DNA of 64,000 bases from Lachnospiraceae bacterium (lineage in GTDB: Bacteria; Bacillota; Clostridia; Lachnospirales; Lachnospiraceae), in the NCBI GenBank assembly GCA_017460885.1, contig JAFUAB010000008.1, positions 1 to 64,000 of the forward strand, in the 5' to 3' direction. The number at the start of each line of letters is the position of its first letter. Positions within the stretch are counted from its first letter, which is position 1. The notes under the pieces are model-generated. The model was not told where the DNA came from and searched no databases. It was given only the letters and a program-made list of their open reading frames with translations. This document shows positions 25,252 to 34,175 of this stretch, piece after piece. The translations under genes and the position numbers were made by a program.

Positions 25252-26214
25252 CTAATCAATACCAATCTTTAATGTATCAATATACTTATCGGGATTTTCA
25301 AAATAATCCGTATACGGTACATCCGGATTATAGATCGTTATATGACCGCCCGATGACATCCTTGGTTCAGAATAATCACCATACCAGTGTGTCAGCAGTT
25401 CATGATATCCTCCGGGCACAGGTATATCTATGCCTTCAAACGGCAATCTGATTGTCTCATCAAAAAAAGACTTACTAAACACTCCTGAATTGTTGAAAAT
25501 CTCACCATGTTTATATGAATACATGGTCGAAACGCCAACTACGGATTCCAGCATCTGCTCAAATATTCTGAATCTGTCAGCCATGGGCATATCGATTATC
25601 GCTTTCAGATCTTCCCTATCCATAATAGGATCAAATTCCGGAGTCAAAAGCCTGGCTTTGAGTTCCGGCTTTCCGAAAGTGGCGGCACAGAGAGCTTTCT
25701 CTATCTGAAATGCTTCCGGAGTAAGCCCCTGGCCATCAAATCCGTCATCTAACGGAAATATATCAATCCATATTCCCTGACAAATAACCGGTGGCATAGC
25801 CGGAGGACTGATCGCGGTCGTCATTCTATTGGATATCTGCGCAAACGGGAGCATATGAGTCGTAGTGACCTCTTCCGGAGTGCACTGATTCAGATTGGTA
25901 TATAGATCCTGCCACACGAACGGATCCTGCAATTCTTCCTTCATGATCTGCGCTGCGCGTGCATAATCCTCTCTGGGCATACATACATCCAGATCATCAT
26001 CCCATGGAATGAACCCCTTATGTCTGACTGCTCCAAGCAGTGTTCCATAAGCTGCCCAGTATCTCAGTCCATACCTTCCGCAGATCTCATCAAACACAGA
26101 TAAGATCTCCAGCATTTTGCCCCATATTTTCTTTCTTGTCGTGCTGACCTGATAGCCGTACCGAACCTCAGGCTCATAGAGTGTCTCGTTCAAATCTAGC
26201 TTATCTGCCTTCAT
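25252..26214 (-). CDS. LicD-family phosphotransferase (WDFKVT subgroup)
   Basis: A 320-residue LicD protein with GTLLGAVRH (57-65) and PWDDDLD (70-76). It is similar along its whole length to the gene at 18.9 kb: both share TTHMLPFA/PAHMLPFA, AISPPAMP/AIEPPAMP and a WIDIFPLDD block. They look like a duplicated pair flanking the phosphonopyruvate-decarboxylase subcluster. It is probably the first gene of that subcluster, following the hairpin that ends the 26.4-48.1 kb operon. The ribosome site is weak. Confidence 0.88.
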   Translation of the reverse strand: MKADKLDLNETLYEPEVRYGYQVSTTRKKIWGKMLEILSVFDEICGRYGLRYWAAYGTLLGAVRHKGFIPWDDDLDVCMPREDYARAAQIMKEELQDPFVWQDLYTNLNQCTPEEVTTTHMLPFAQISNRMTTAISPPAMPPVICQGIWIDIFPLDDGFDGQGLTPEAFQIEKALCAATFGKPELKARLLTPEFDPIMDREDLKAIIDMPMADRFRIFEQMLESVVGVSTMYSYKHGEIFNNSGVFSKSFFDETIRLPFEGIDIPVPGGYHELLTHWYGDYSEPRMSSGGHITIYNPDVPYTDYFENPDKYIDTLKIGID

Positions 26215-26317
26215 ATCTGCAAACTTAAAGATCAGATTTCAGTATAATGTTACCATCTGCGCTCCACAAAGACATTTCTCCGGTGTGTTTATCTAAATAA
26301 GAATTATATTTTAATCA

Positions 26318-26365
26318 AGAAACTGATAATTCGCTTTGTAAAAAGCAATTAACTCATCAGTTTCT
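26318..26365 (-). terminator. Long hairpin ending the 24-gene operon
   Basis: AGAAACTGAT (26318-26327) pairs with ATCAGTTTCT (26356-26365). Inside, AATTGCTTT pairs with AAAGC-G-AATT around a four-base loop. The combined structure is about 19 bp with one bulge, 28 bases past the stop of the second Maf gene. The downstream tract is A/T-rich without a clean T-run. It is a likely transcript end; the rest of 26215-26392 shows nothing else. Confidence 0.65.
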
Positions 26366-26392
26366 ACACTCATATAGCATATATCCCTTAAT

Positions 26393-27580
26393 TCAAATCA
26401 ATGAATCAAAATTAACTCTATCAAATACTTCCAAATACCCTCCGCGAGTAGCATTATATATCTTTACCCCTATCTTTTCTGTCTCTCTTCTGGCTATCCG
26501 GTAGCCTATCTCCATATCAGAATATGCCTCAATTGCGAATTTCTCCCAGTCATCAATATTTTCATTCAACTGTTTGTCTTCATAACAATACAGTTTTCTC
26601 CCTGACGCAATACCATTATCACACCCTAAAAGATAAATAGTTTTTGCCCCCATATATACAGCAAACTGCAGTGCTGCATAAATTATAGTATTGGAGCAGT
26701 AAACGCCTTTGCTGCAGTCGAGACTGAATCCCATCTTTTCAAAATCTTGTATTTGTCTGAAAAAAAATGTATCAGAAGTATCGTCTTCCTTAAGCATCAG
26801 TGGCGTATAATTATCAGAATATATCTTCTTAAGCGGCCTTACAGCTTCAATAGCTTCCTGATCCTCAACGTTCTTTGTAAGCTGTCTTCTGTCCGATGCA
26901 AGATAATAATCGGGGCGCCACTTTGTCTGTGGAAACATATAGAATATATCATTTACACTAATGCTGGCATATCCATGATCATATAGTTTATCAAGATCTG
27001 ATGCCGTAAGACTTGGCCCGCATCCAATAACGAATACCGGTCTGTCTTTTAATGCATCCTTAAGTGTGGCAATCCTCGCATTAAATCCCCCATAATATAA
27101 TTCATTTATCCTATCCTCAAAAAAAACATCTGATTGTGCTTGTTCATCATCAATCCAGTCAACCATAAAGCCATCTGATATCAGCGTATAATAAAGCAAA
27201 TCCTGATAGAATCCAATGCGAGCAAGGGAATACGCTTTACCCTTCTCAAGTTTCAAATGATCAGAGTATGAGCCATCAAATAAAGATGCGTATGCCAGAA
27301 TCCCAACTCTGCTCTTTTTCAGGATTGAATAGTTGGTTATTCCATTATCAATCAGGAGTTTCTCCATTTCCGAAAACTTGAAGGTGCTAACAACAACAAG
27401 ATGCTCCGGAAGGTCCTCTCTCCTTTCCAGATATTCATCAAATGTGATTATCGGAAGATTCATTATCTTCAGAAAACTATTGTCCTTGCTTTTATCAATA
27501 ATCGCACAGACATCTTCATGAGGTATAATCGAGTACAATTCAAGCCCATTCTGCCCCATTCCCCAAATTACATATTTCAT
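26393..27580 (-). CDS. Second Maf/DUF115-type flagellin glycosyltransferase
   Basis: A 395-residue protein. Residues 1-95 form a Rossmann-like domain (YVIWGMGQNGLELYSII). The PF01973-type domain begins at FVIGCGPSLTASDL (183-196), continues with YASISVNDIFY and YYLASDRRQL, and ends with TIYLLGCDNG, the same motif order as the Maf at 9.5 kb but otherwise divergent. It is the last gene of the ulosonate/heptose operon, so it most likely transfers that operon's CMP-sugar product to flagellin. Shorter than classical Maf proteins and with a different N-terminal domain. An alternative is a DUF115 enzyme acting on another surface protein. Confidence 0.75.
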   Translation of the reverse strand: MKYVIWGMGQNGLELYSIIPHEDVCAIIDKSKDNSFLKIMNLPIITFDEYLERREDLPEHLVVVSTFKFSEMEKLLIDNGITNYSILKKSRVGILAYASLFDGSYSDHLKLEKGKAYSLARIGFYQDLLYYTLISDGFMVDWIDDEQAQSDVFFEDRINELYYGGFNARIATLKDALKDRPVFVIGCGPSLTASDLDKLYDHGYASISVNDIFYMFPQTKWRPDYYLASDRRQLTKNVEDQEAIEAVRPLKKIYSDNYTPLMLKEDDTSDTFFFRQIQDFEKMGFSLDCSKGVYCSNTIIYAALQFAVYMGAKTIYLLGCDNGIASGRKLYCYEDKQLNENIDDWEKFAIEAYSDMEIGYRIARRETEKIGVKIYNATRGGYLEVFDRVNFDSLI

Positions 27581-27588
27581 GCTTCACC

Positions 27589-28152
27589 TCAGATAGAATT
27601 CTTTAGTTCATCAACAATTTGTTGCAACAGCATATTGTGAACTGACTCCACCATCCCATAATCATTCTTAGGGACATACAGATTCAAATCTCCAAGTCTT
27701 CTTATCCCATTATCTGCAGCAAATCCGGACAAAGTTATAACTTTGGTTTTCTTTTGCCGAGCAATATTAATCGCATTAATTATGTTTGTAGAGTTACCGG
27801 AACTGCTGATTGCAACAAGAAGATCATTCTCATCGGCAATCATCTCAACTGATTTAGAAAAGACATTTTCATATCCAAAGTCATTTCCCAAACAAGTAAG
27901 TATAGAAGGATCAAAGAGACTTACCGTGCGTACGCCTCCATTCTTCATAAAATCCGTAGTCATATGCATGGCAATCGCAGCACTACCTCCATTTCCAATA
28001 AAAAAACACTTATTCCTGTTCTGTCTGGCATTACGAAAAAGATTTACCATTTCCTCAAATGCGGCATTCAGATCATCAATCGTACAATCTCCTCTGCAAA
28101 TCTGTATTTTTCTTAGCAGATCAACTATCTCGTTAATAAACCTAGAATACAT
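27589..28152 (-). CDS. gmhA: Sedoheptulose-7-phosphate isomerase (GmhA-like SIS)
   Basis: A SIS-domain isomerase of about 187 residues: CFFIGNGGSAAIAMHMTTDF binds the phosphosugar, VAISSSGNSTNIINAI is the SIS motif, and MVESVHNMLLQQIVDEL closes the fold. GmhA converts sedoheptulose 7-phosphate to D-glycero-D-manno-heptose 7-phosphate. It is adjacent to gmhB and in the same operon as the HldE-like gene, which supports a heptose pathway. ATG 28152 has GGAG 9 bases upstream; the earlier ATG at 28161 lies directly on that GGAG. A second SIS gene of this type lies at 47.0 kb. Confidence 0.85.
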   Translation of the reverse strand: MYSRFINEIVDLLRKIQICRGDCTIDDLNAAFEEMVNLFRNARQNRNKCFFIGNGGSAAIAMHMTTDFMKNGGVRTVSLFDPSILTCLGNDFGYENVFSKSVEMIADENDLLVAISSSGNSTNIINAINIARQKKTKVITLSGFAADNGIRRLGDLNLYVPKNDYGMVESVHNMLLQQIVDELKNSI

Positions 28153-28153
28153 A

Positions 28154-28720
28154 TCACTCATCTCCGCAAATCAAATGCGCTGCCTCATACAAGCTCTCTC
28201 TATAGCCTATATTTGGATATTTACCACCCTCAACTTCATTGATAACATCATTTTCCTCAGTATGTCCAATCAGTATCCCCTTACACTTAGTTGTTCTTGC
28301 AATCTCACAATCTCGTAGTCTGTCGCCTACCGCATAACTGCTATCTATATCAATATCCAATTCTTCCGCAGCCTGATAAAAAAGTCCTGTTTCTGGCTTC
28401 CTGCAGCTACATCTCTTCGCATATTTTTTTATTGGAGCATCCGGCAGATGTGGACAATAGTAGACACCAGTTAGATTTATCCCTCTGTTTCTCAAATCAT
28501 TCTGCAGCCAAGTCTCCAGTTTTAGATAATCCTCTTCGCCATAATATCCTCTTGCTATTCCAGATTGATTGGTTATTATCACGATTTGAAAACCATTCTC
28601 TGAAAGAATTTTCATTCCTTCAACAGCTCCGGGAAGATATTCAAACGCATTTATCTCAAATAGATAGTTTTTTTCTTTGTTAATGGTTCCATCACGATCT
28701 AAAAAAACTGCTTTATTCAT
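28154..28720 (-). CDS. gmhB: Heptose-1,7-bisphosphate phosphatase (GmhB)
   Basis: A 188-residue HAD phosphatase. MNKAVFLDRDGTIN carries the DxD nucleophile (Asp8/Asp10), followed by IVIITNQSGIARGYY, the zinc-loop CPHLPDAP...CSCRKPETG, and AVGDRLRDCEIA with the acidic motif. All are standard for GmhB, which removes the 7-phosphate of heptose bisphosphate before nucleotide activation. It lies directly before gmhA. An in-frame ATG at 28747 overlaps the previous gene, but the family starts at MNKAVF. Confidence 0.9.
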   Translation of the reverse strand: MNKAVFLDRDGTINKEKNYLFEINAFEYLPGAVEGMKILSENGFQIVIITNQSGIARGYYGEEDYLKLETWLQNDLRNRGINLTGVYYCPHLPDAPIKKYAKRCSCRKPETGLFYQAAEELDIDIDSSYAVGDRLRDCEIARTTKCKGILIGHTEENDVINEVEGGKYPNIGYRESLYEAAHLICGDE

Positions 28721-28739
28721 AGATGGTAGCCCTTCATTC

Positions 28740-29258
28740 TCAAGCATTATCTTCTGATGATTCTATCAGCATATCATATATTATATCTTCCAAAGAAACT
28801 ATTTCCGCACTAGTTTTTCCTTCTATAGCCGTCTTTATTCCATTGTAATACATAAATGGTGTAACAATAATTATATCTGCATGTGGCAATTCTTCATTCG
28901 GAAAATAGACATATAATTCTGTTCTGGCCTGATTGGCATACAAATCTATCCCATATTTCACATCAATTGTCCCATCTGAAGATTCTTTTAGTTCATTAAA
29001 CAGAGCCTCACCCAATTCTCCCATTCCATATATTGCCACACTTTTATAATCTCGATTTCTGAACCAATTCAATAGGCATGATCTGTTCTGCCTTATTGAC
29101 AGCCAATCATAAAGCAAATAATACATATCTTTAAACTTTTGTTCAGATAATTTTGTCTGTGTGTTAGTTCTGATTAAGCACCGATTTCTAAAAAATAACA
29201 CTATAATCACTATTAATGACAGACAAAGGGCCAGTAACAGAATAATCATTATAACCAT
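28740..29258 (-). CDS. Membrane-anchored Rossmann-fold protein
   Basis: A 172-residue protein with one N-terminal transmembrane helix (about 2-23, IMIILLLALCLSLIVIIVLF), a short basic linker, then a Rossmann-type segment (YKSVAIYGMGELGEALFNEL, about 72-91). The domain resembles the N-terminal Rossmann piece fused to some glycosyltransferases in this window (for example 26.4 and 31.5 kb), here tethered to the membrane. No catalytic residues are evident. It might anchor or regulate the operon's enzymes at the membrane. Function unknown. Confidence 0.6.
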   Translation of the reverse strand: MVIMIILLLALCLSLIVIIVLFFRNRCLIRTNTQTKLSEQKFKDMYYLLYDWLSIRQNRSCLLNWFRNRDYKSVAIYGMGELGEALFNELKESSDGTIDVKYGIDLYANQARTELYVYFPNEELPHADIIIVTPFMYYNGIKTAIEGKTSAEIVSLEDIIYDMLIESSEDNA

Positions 29259-29289
29259 GTCTCCTCAAAACGAACCGCCAATTTATAAA

Positions 29290-30393
29290 TTACAATGCAC
29301 TTATAATGTCAAATGTAGACTCCCCAGATAAATATCTTGGATAAAACCTCTCTCTGTTTTCCATATCAATCTCAGAATTCGTATATGCGCCACTGTATTT
29401 TAATACATCGCCTCCACTCAAAACTTTAAAATCAAATCTATCACGCACTGAATTAAAAGCAGTCTTTCCCTTTACAGAGTTTAGAAAAACAAGAGAAGTA
29501 CCTTTATTATCATCAAAGTTTTCCAAATACCGCTTCACACTCCAAAAGTCACCCAAAGTCAAATCGCTCTTTCGATTAAGACCCTTAAAATTACATGCAT
29601 AACAACTTCGCCTGTCGTAGTATCCATACAAGAATCCCTTCATAAACATGTTATTGTTCTGCGTATCAACATATGACTTTCCGTTTTCAAATTCCATATA
29701 CATACCATAATTATGCCAGCCCTCCAATGATGTATCTCTAAAAGACACATAGCAACATTTTGAACCAAAACGTTTCTCCATAATAGTCACAAATTCTTCC
29801 CATATAATAGGTGATGGCACTCCATGACATATTAAATCAATCAATAACAATCCCTCATATCTTTTTCCCAGAAAACTGCTCAAACCGTTAACCTGGCATG
29901 GTGTTCCCACAAATAATACTGTTCTGCCACATTCCAGCAAGCCTCTTATTTCTGAAAAACAATTACCCAGATTACTCTGAACATATTTGGAACGCATAAG
30001 GTCAACTAAGTTTTCTTCATCATCCACTATCTTATGTATGACTTTCATTGATTTGTTAAAGCCGGCACCACATACCGCCCCACCCTGTTTTATAATATGT
30101 AGAGCCAGTTCATAGAACACTCCTCCAGAAGAGCTATTCTCCCGTATTTCAGTGCACTTATTCATTGCACACACAATCTCCGGATCAGTTTCAAGCTTTT
30201 GTTGTTGTATTATCGGACAACTACGAACACACTTTCCACATTTAATACATAGTTCTTCATTACATTTAGGATACTCAAAACCTTCCATCCAATCAGTATG
30301 AATGCATTTTTCAGGGCAAGTATGCAAGCATGCCATACACCCGGTGCATAGATCTTTTGAAATAGAATTAACATTTTTGAAATCTGTATTCAT
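29290..30393 (-). CDS. Ferredoxin/F420-H2-dehydrogenase beta-like protein
   Basis: A 367-residue redox protein. Two 4Fe-4S motifs open it (CTGCMACLHTCP and CIKCGKCVRSCP, about 17-58). Then come the FrhB-like domains with SSGGVFYELA, GTPCQVNGLSSFL and LICHGVPSP, and further Cys in CYACNFKG. Proteins of this type (PF04432/PF04422) recur in exopolysaccharide operons, usually beside pyruvyltransferases as here, and presumably supply electrons to an unidentified step. ATG 30393 with GGGGG is preferred; a GTG at 30408 is the alternative. It overlaps no neighbour. Confidence 0.85.
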   Translation of the reverse strand: MNTDFKNVNSISKDLCTGCMACLHTCPEKCIHTDWMEGFEYPKCNEELCIKCGKCVRSCPIIQQQKLETDPEIVCAMNKCTEIRENSSSGGVFYELALHIIKQGGAVCGAGFNKSMKVIHKIVDDEENLVDLMRSKYVQSNLGNCFSEIRGLLECGRTVLFVGTPCQVNGLSSFLGKRYEGLLLIDLICHGVPSPIIWEEFVTIMEKRFGSKCCYVSFRDTSLEGWHNYGMYMEFENGKSYVDTQNNNMFMKGFLYGYYDRRSCYACNFKGLNRKSDLTLGDFWSVKRYLENFDDNKGTSLVFLNSVKGKTAFNSVRDRFDFKVLSGGDVLKYSGAYTNSEIDMENRERFYPRYLSGESTFDIISAL

Positions 30394-30400
30394 AATCCCC

Positions 30401-31468
30401 CTATTCACATTGCAAATCTAATGCAATACGCAAAAATCCTAACGACCGCTCTCGCTCTTCATTCAATCGATCATTCACAAAACTATAATCTATCATATCA
30501 AGAGTCTTGTTCTGACCTTTTCTATTCACGAAATGTCCATCTATACCTAATAGATTCAAAATGTTTGTGATCCTGCAATCATAGTCATACATGATTTTAC
30601 GATTTCCGATTCTTTGGAATGACATAAATGGTTTGTTGAAATTAATTGAAAATGCAGTACCATGAAAAGAATCTGTAAGTATCGCCTCTGCACCATATAT
30701 TAGAGCCATAAACTCAGCTGGTCCGATTGGTCCTTTTATCTCGGCAGGTTCTCCATCTTCGTATATAACTCTATTGCATTCATCAATATAAACCAATGTT
30801 TCACAGCCAAATGATCGTTTTATAGGGGCTATATATTCCTTAAGAATATCCCATTTCCCGATAAAATATACTAAGATATACCTTTTACGGATTAAGCGTT
30901 TTCTGTACATCATCAGTTTCCATTCGTCTGTTGGAATAAGTAGAGTAGGATCGATGACAGTGGCACAATCTCGTCCTGTAAATTCACTTATCAACCTGCT
31001 ACCCTCTGTTTCTCGGGTAGACAGGTAAGATATATCATTTATCCAATTTTTAATATTTTTTTTGTATCTGGAACTGACAACAATTGAGTCTCTAAGCGAT
31101 GGCGCATACGCAATTTTTTTCCCGTTCGAATGAAAGTTAAGAAAATAATAGTCCTTGATGCTGATCTCGTTCCATATGCAATCACTGCCACACACAATGT
31201 ATTCTGCATCTGCTGTTATCTTTTCCATCTCCTTGATGTCATTTGTCCGAAGGATCGTATTTCTAATATTCTTTTTTCTGAATCGTTCAAAGCGGTACGC
31301 TCTGATGATATCTCCAAGTTCAAATTCCAATTTTTCAGAATCAGGAGAAAGGGTAATGGTAATAAATCCCAATTGCGAAATCACTCTGTTTAAGGCCACC
31401 GCTTGCAACGTTTCTCCGAAATTGGGAACATATTTGTTGCATTCAGTTACAATATAAACTTTCTTCAT
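30401..31468 (-). CDS. Polysaccharide pyruvyltransferase family protein
   Basis: A 355-residue protein of PF04230. The N-terminal NFGETLQAVALNRVISQLG and the C-terminal AEAILTDSFHGTAFSINFNKPF (about 268-289, with the Ser-Phe-His-Gly signature) define the GT-B-like fold that adds pyruvate ketals to sugars, although many relatives have unknown acceptors. A central RYILVYFIGKWD strand precedes the donor half. Its partner is the adjacent ferredoxin-type gene, a frequent pairing in surface-glycan clusters. An 8-base T-run (plus-strand sense) lies within the coding region near 31050. Confidence 0.85.
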   Translation of the reverse strand: MKKVYIVTECNKYVPNFGETLQAVALNRVISQLGFITITLSPDSEKLEFELGDIIRAYRFERFRKKNIRNTILRTNDIKEMEKITADAEYIVCGSDCIWNEISIKDYYFLNFHSNGKKIAYAPSLRDSIVVSSRYKKNIKNWINDISYLSTRETEGSRLISEFTGRDCATVIDPTLLIPTDEWKLMMYRKRLIRKRYILVYFIGKWDILKEYIAPIKRSFGCETLVYIDECNRVIYEDGEPAEIKGPIGPAEFMALIYGAEAILTDSFHGTAFSINFNKPFMSFQRIGNRKIMYDYDCRITNILNLLGIDGHFVNRKGQNKTLDMIDYSFVNDRLNEERERSLGFLRIALDLQCE

Positions 31469-31503
31469 TCCTTTCTCATTCTCCTTTTGTCAGAAGTTTC
31501 ACA

Positions 31504-33090
31504 CTATAATCCGCCAAACAAAATGTCTTTATTCTGTACAATATACCCGGCACCCATCTTTGCCAAAAAAAGTTGATCATCCCTACAGCCGTTTTTCAAC
31601 ATATGATCTCTATAAATTTGAAAATAACGATTCTGAAGCATTATGCATTCTTTGCTTTCCGTCCATCTTCCTGTTAAACGCAAGTACACTTCTCTCGCCA
31701 AATCACATATTTCCTCTTGCGTATTACTTATATGCTCAATCCCCATTTCATCATACTTTTCCGCTTCTCCCATAGCAAACTCATCAGCCTCTAACATTTC
31801 CTGCAAATTCAAATATCTGCCTTCGGACTTTTTATAATACTTCTTAAGGATAAAATATGCTTCTCTGTTTTGGGGCATATCTGCCCACAGATCATTTAAT
31901 GGTGTTACATTTGTATATGCCAATACTTTGTCCATCATTTCCGGAATCACCATAAGTCCGGTTAGGTCTCCAAGATAAAACAAGCATTTTTTCGCCAAAT
32001 ACAAATCCATAAAATCATCATGATATTTATTTGCATAATCGATACAAAAGTCAGCAGTATCATCTCTAATATAGCCTGTACGGATACATTGAAGTCCATG
32101 ATTATTTAGCATTTCAACAGCCATTTTGAATGATTCAATCTTAGAATCCCTGAAATTATGATACGAATAATCTTTATCTGGAGCAAGTTCTCGCAAGTAT
32201 CCTGAGTCTCGATTTGTTATACAGACAAAAGGAAGTGAAAGCCCCATTTTTTCGCAGTATTCTTTGCCTTTTTTTTCTTCTTCATCAGAAAAAACTAGAT
32301 ATCTAGCCGTAACAGAAGAATCTATTGCCACGCATGCGGCATCTGAAAAACGATTTTCATACAAATCCCAATAATCCATATTTATGCTTTCTATTTTTTT
32401 TCTGATAAACCAAATCCAATATGCCAGATCTTCCGGCATGACAATATGCAGATTTCTTGCAACAATTCTTACTAGGGCCTTGTTAACATCTTGATAGTTA
32501 CTAAGAATAAACACATCCAAAATCCCCTCTGATCTGTGTTTTTCCGATGTGATCATCGCCCTTTCTGCTCTACACAGAAATTCACCTATCCTTTCTGACC
32601 ATAAACGATATAATCTGATTTCCTTATATTCCCTAAGGGCAATCCTTTCCCGAGTTTCGTAATTTTCAATTGCAGTACGAAAAAGACTGGCAAACTGATC
32701 CTCTCTTCCAATACTATTGACCATATAAGAAAGAATTTGGTAAAAATCGCTTTCTTTGGTAAAAACCATATCAAGCGCATCCAGAATTCCCATATCAACA
32801 ACAAATTCAAAATGATTCTGCAACTCCTCCAACAGACCTTTAATATAACCAGTTACCGTCACAATACATACATCAACATCTGATAAGTCATATATATCTT
32901 GTTTTGAGCAAGCATAGATTCCCTCACATAGTTTTCCTGATTCCCTATCTGCTATCGCTTTTATCTCAACTCCATATTCCCGAAGAAGACATACTGCAAT
33001 CTTACATCTGTCTCCAGCACCATAAATAACCACCCCTTGATTTTTAATCTTTCCATATATTGTCAATAAATCTTTTCTATTAATATACAT
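31504..33090 (-). CDS. TIGR04372-type glycosyltransferase with N-terminal Rossmann domain
   Basis: A 528-residue two-part protein. Residues 1-110 are Rossmann-like (GVVIYGAGDRCKIAVCLLRE). The rest resembles the TIGR04372 putative glycosyltransferase family: PFVCITNRDSGYL, YHNFRDSKIESFKMAVEMLN and CLFYLGDLTGLMVIPEMM are its typical blocks, with a GT-B-like order. Such enzymes occur in flagellin- and capsule-type glycan loci. Acceptor and donor cannot be read. It starts 15 bases after the radical SAM gene. An A8 tract (T8 on plus) near 32390 lies in its coding sequence but shows no frameshift here. Confidence 0.7.
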   Translation of the reverse strand: MYINRKDLLTIYGKIKNQGVVIYGAGDRCKIAVCLLREYGVEIKAIADRESGKLCEGIYACSKQDIYDLSDVDVCIVTVTGYIKGLLEELQNHFEFVVDMGILDALDMVFTKESDFYQILSYMVNSIGREDQFASLFRTAIENYETRERIALREYKEIRLYRLWSERIGEFLCRAERAMITSEKHRSEGILDVFILSNYQDVNKALVRIVARNLHIVMPEDLAYWIWFIRKKIESINMDYWDLYENRFSDAACVAIDSSVTARYLVFSDEEEKKGKEYCEKMGLSLPFVCITNRDSGYLRELAPDKDYSYHNFRDSKIESFKMAVEMLNNHGLQCIRTGYIRDDTADFCIDYANKYHDDFMDLYLAKKCLFYLGDLTGLMVIPEMMDKVLAYTNVTPLNDLWADMPQNREAYFILKKYYKKSEGRYLNLQEMLEADEFAMGEAEKYDEMGIEHISNTQEEICDLAREVYLRLTGRWTESKECIMLQNRYFQIYRDHMLKNGCRDDQLFLAKMGAGYIVQNKDILFGGL

Positions 33091-33104
33091 ATTATTTTCC
33101 TATC

Positions 33105-34175
33105 TCAAATAAAGTCTAAATGGTTATAATCAATATCAAAATATGCATTTATCATCTCATTCCGATCTTGATAGGCGCAAAAATTCCTGCAAGACTCAAC
33201 CGGATCAAGCAAATCCAATTTTCGTCTTGTAGCATCCGAGAACCAGAGTTGTTTAAAACTCATTGATTTCAAATCACCAATCACCGCGCCTTCATCATAT
33301 GCTCTGGTATGGCAAAGATATACTTTCTGGTCTGCTCCAACAACCGATACTAGTTTACATGTAAAACATCTTTTGAAGGGTTGCTCCAAAAACTGCTTAT
33401 CATGACAATCTCCCTCATAATTATTTATTATCTGGAATACATCAGACTCAAAATCTTTTTTTGCACTTTTAATCTGCTCAATTACCTCCTCGCATATTTC
33501 TTCATGATAATTAGGGGTATTAGATACAACTGCAGCAAATTTGATATTATTTACGCCCAGTTCTCTAAGTAATTCGGCCGCTCTATATACATGCCTGAAA
33601 TTATCTTTGGAAACCACAAAATTCACACCCAAAGTGCAATCAGTACTCTTATTTCTCGAGAATGATCTCAGATTATCACATACCATATTAAATGCCCTGG
33701 GAGAAACTCTTCGTATTCGACAATACTCTTCTTCAATTGGCGAATCAAAAGAGATCCTTACCCATTTTGCACCATAAAATGCTTCAGCTATTTCTCCGCA
33801 TAATAACTGTCCATTACTTATCAGAGAACATGACATATTACCCTCATTGACCAGATTAACGGCATCTACTATATGAGGATAAGTCAGAGGCTCTCCGCCG
33901 CCCGAAAAAGTAATAGCCTTGACCCCCATATCTATAAAGTCGAAAAGAATCTCTTGAAGTTTGTTCCATGGTATTACATCCGTGTGCGAAATAATATCCC
34001 TATTTGTTGTTCGATTATCGGTATTGCCAGAACCATATGTACAGTAAGAACAGTGATGATTGCAAAAATTCGTTGGTTTTAACCTTATATATATAGGAGC
34101 TTTGATCTCATTTTTCTCTATAGCATCTAAATAGTCCTTGTGATGAAATATTTTAAGCGAACTATATGCTTTCAT
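33105..34175 (-). CDS. Radical SAM/SPASM-type enzyme
   Basis: A 356-residue radical SAM protein. The cluster motif CNHHCSYC (Cys38, Cys42, Cys45) is followed by KAITFSGGGEPLTYP. The C-terminus has extra Cys residues (CFTCKLVSVVGADQKVYLC and a CRNFC near the end), a SPASM-like auxiliary-cluster region. Relatives in polysaccharide loci epimerise or dehydrate sugars or modify peptides. Here it lies directly after a DegT aminotransferase gene, suggesting modification of an amino sugar. ATG 34175 is chosen because AAGGAG lies upstream; it still overlaps the aminotransferase end by 14 bases. Substrate unknown. Confidence 0.85.
   Translation of the reverse strand: MKAYSSLKIFHHKDYLDAIEKNEIKAPIYIRLKPTNFCNHHCSYCTYGSGNTDNRTTNRDIISHTDVIPWNKLQEILFDFIDMGVKAITFSGGGEPLTYPHIVDAVNLVNEGNMSCSLISNGQLLCGEIAEAFYGAKWVRISFDSPIEEEYCRIRRVSPRAFNMVCDNLRSFSRNKSTDCTLGVNFVVSKDNFRHVYRAAELLRELGVNNIKFAAVVSNTPNYHEEICEEVIEQIKSAKKDFESDVFQIINNYEGDCHDKQFLEQPFKRCFTCKLVSVVGADQKVYLCHTRAYDEGAVIGDLKSMSFKQLWFSDATRRKLDLLDPVESCRNFCAYQDRNEMINAYFDIDYNHLDFI

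Noticed and set aside
32384-32396. A8/T8 tracts in coding genes (also near 31050) as phase-variation switches
   Set aside because: The frames are intact and eight bases is short; without population data there is no case.
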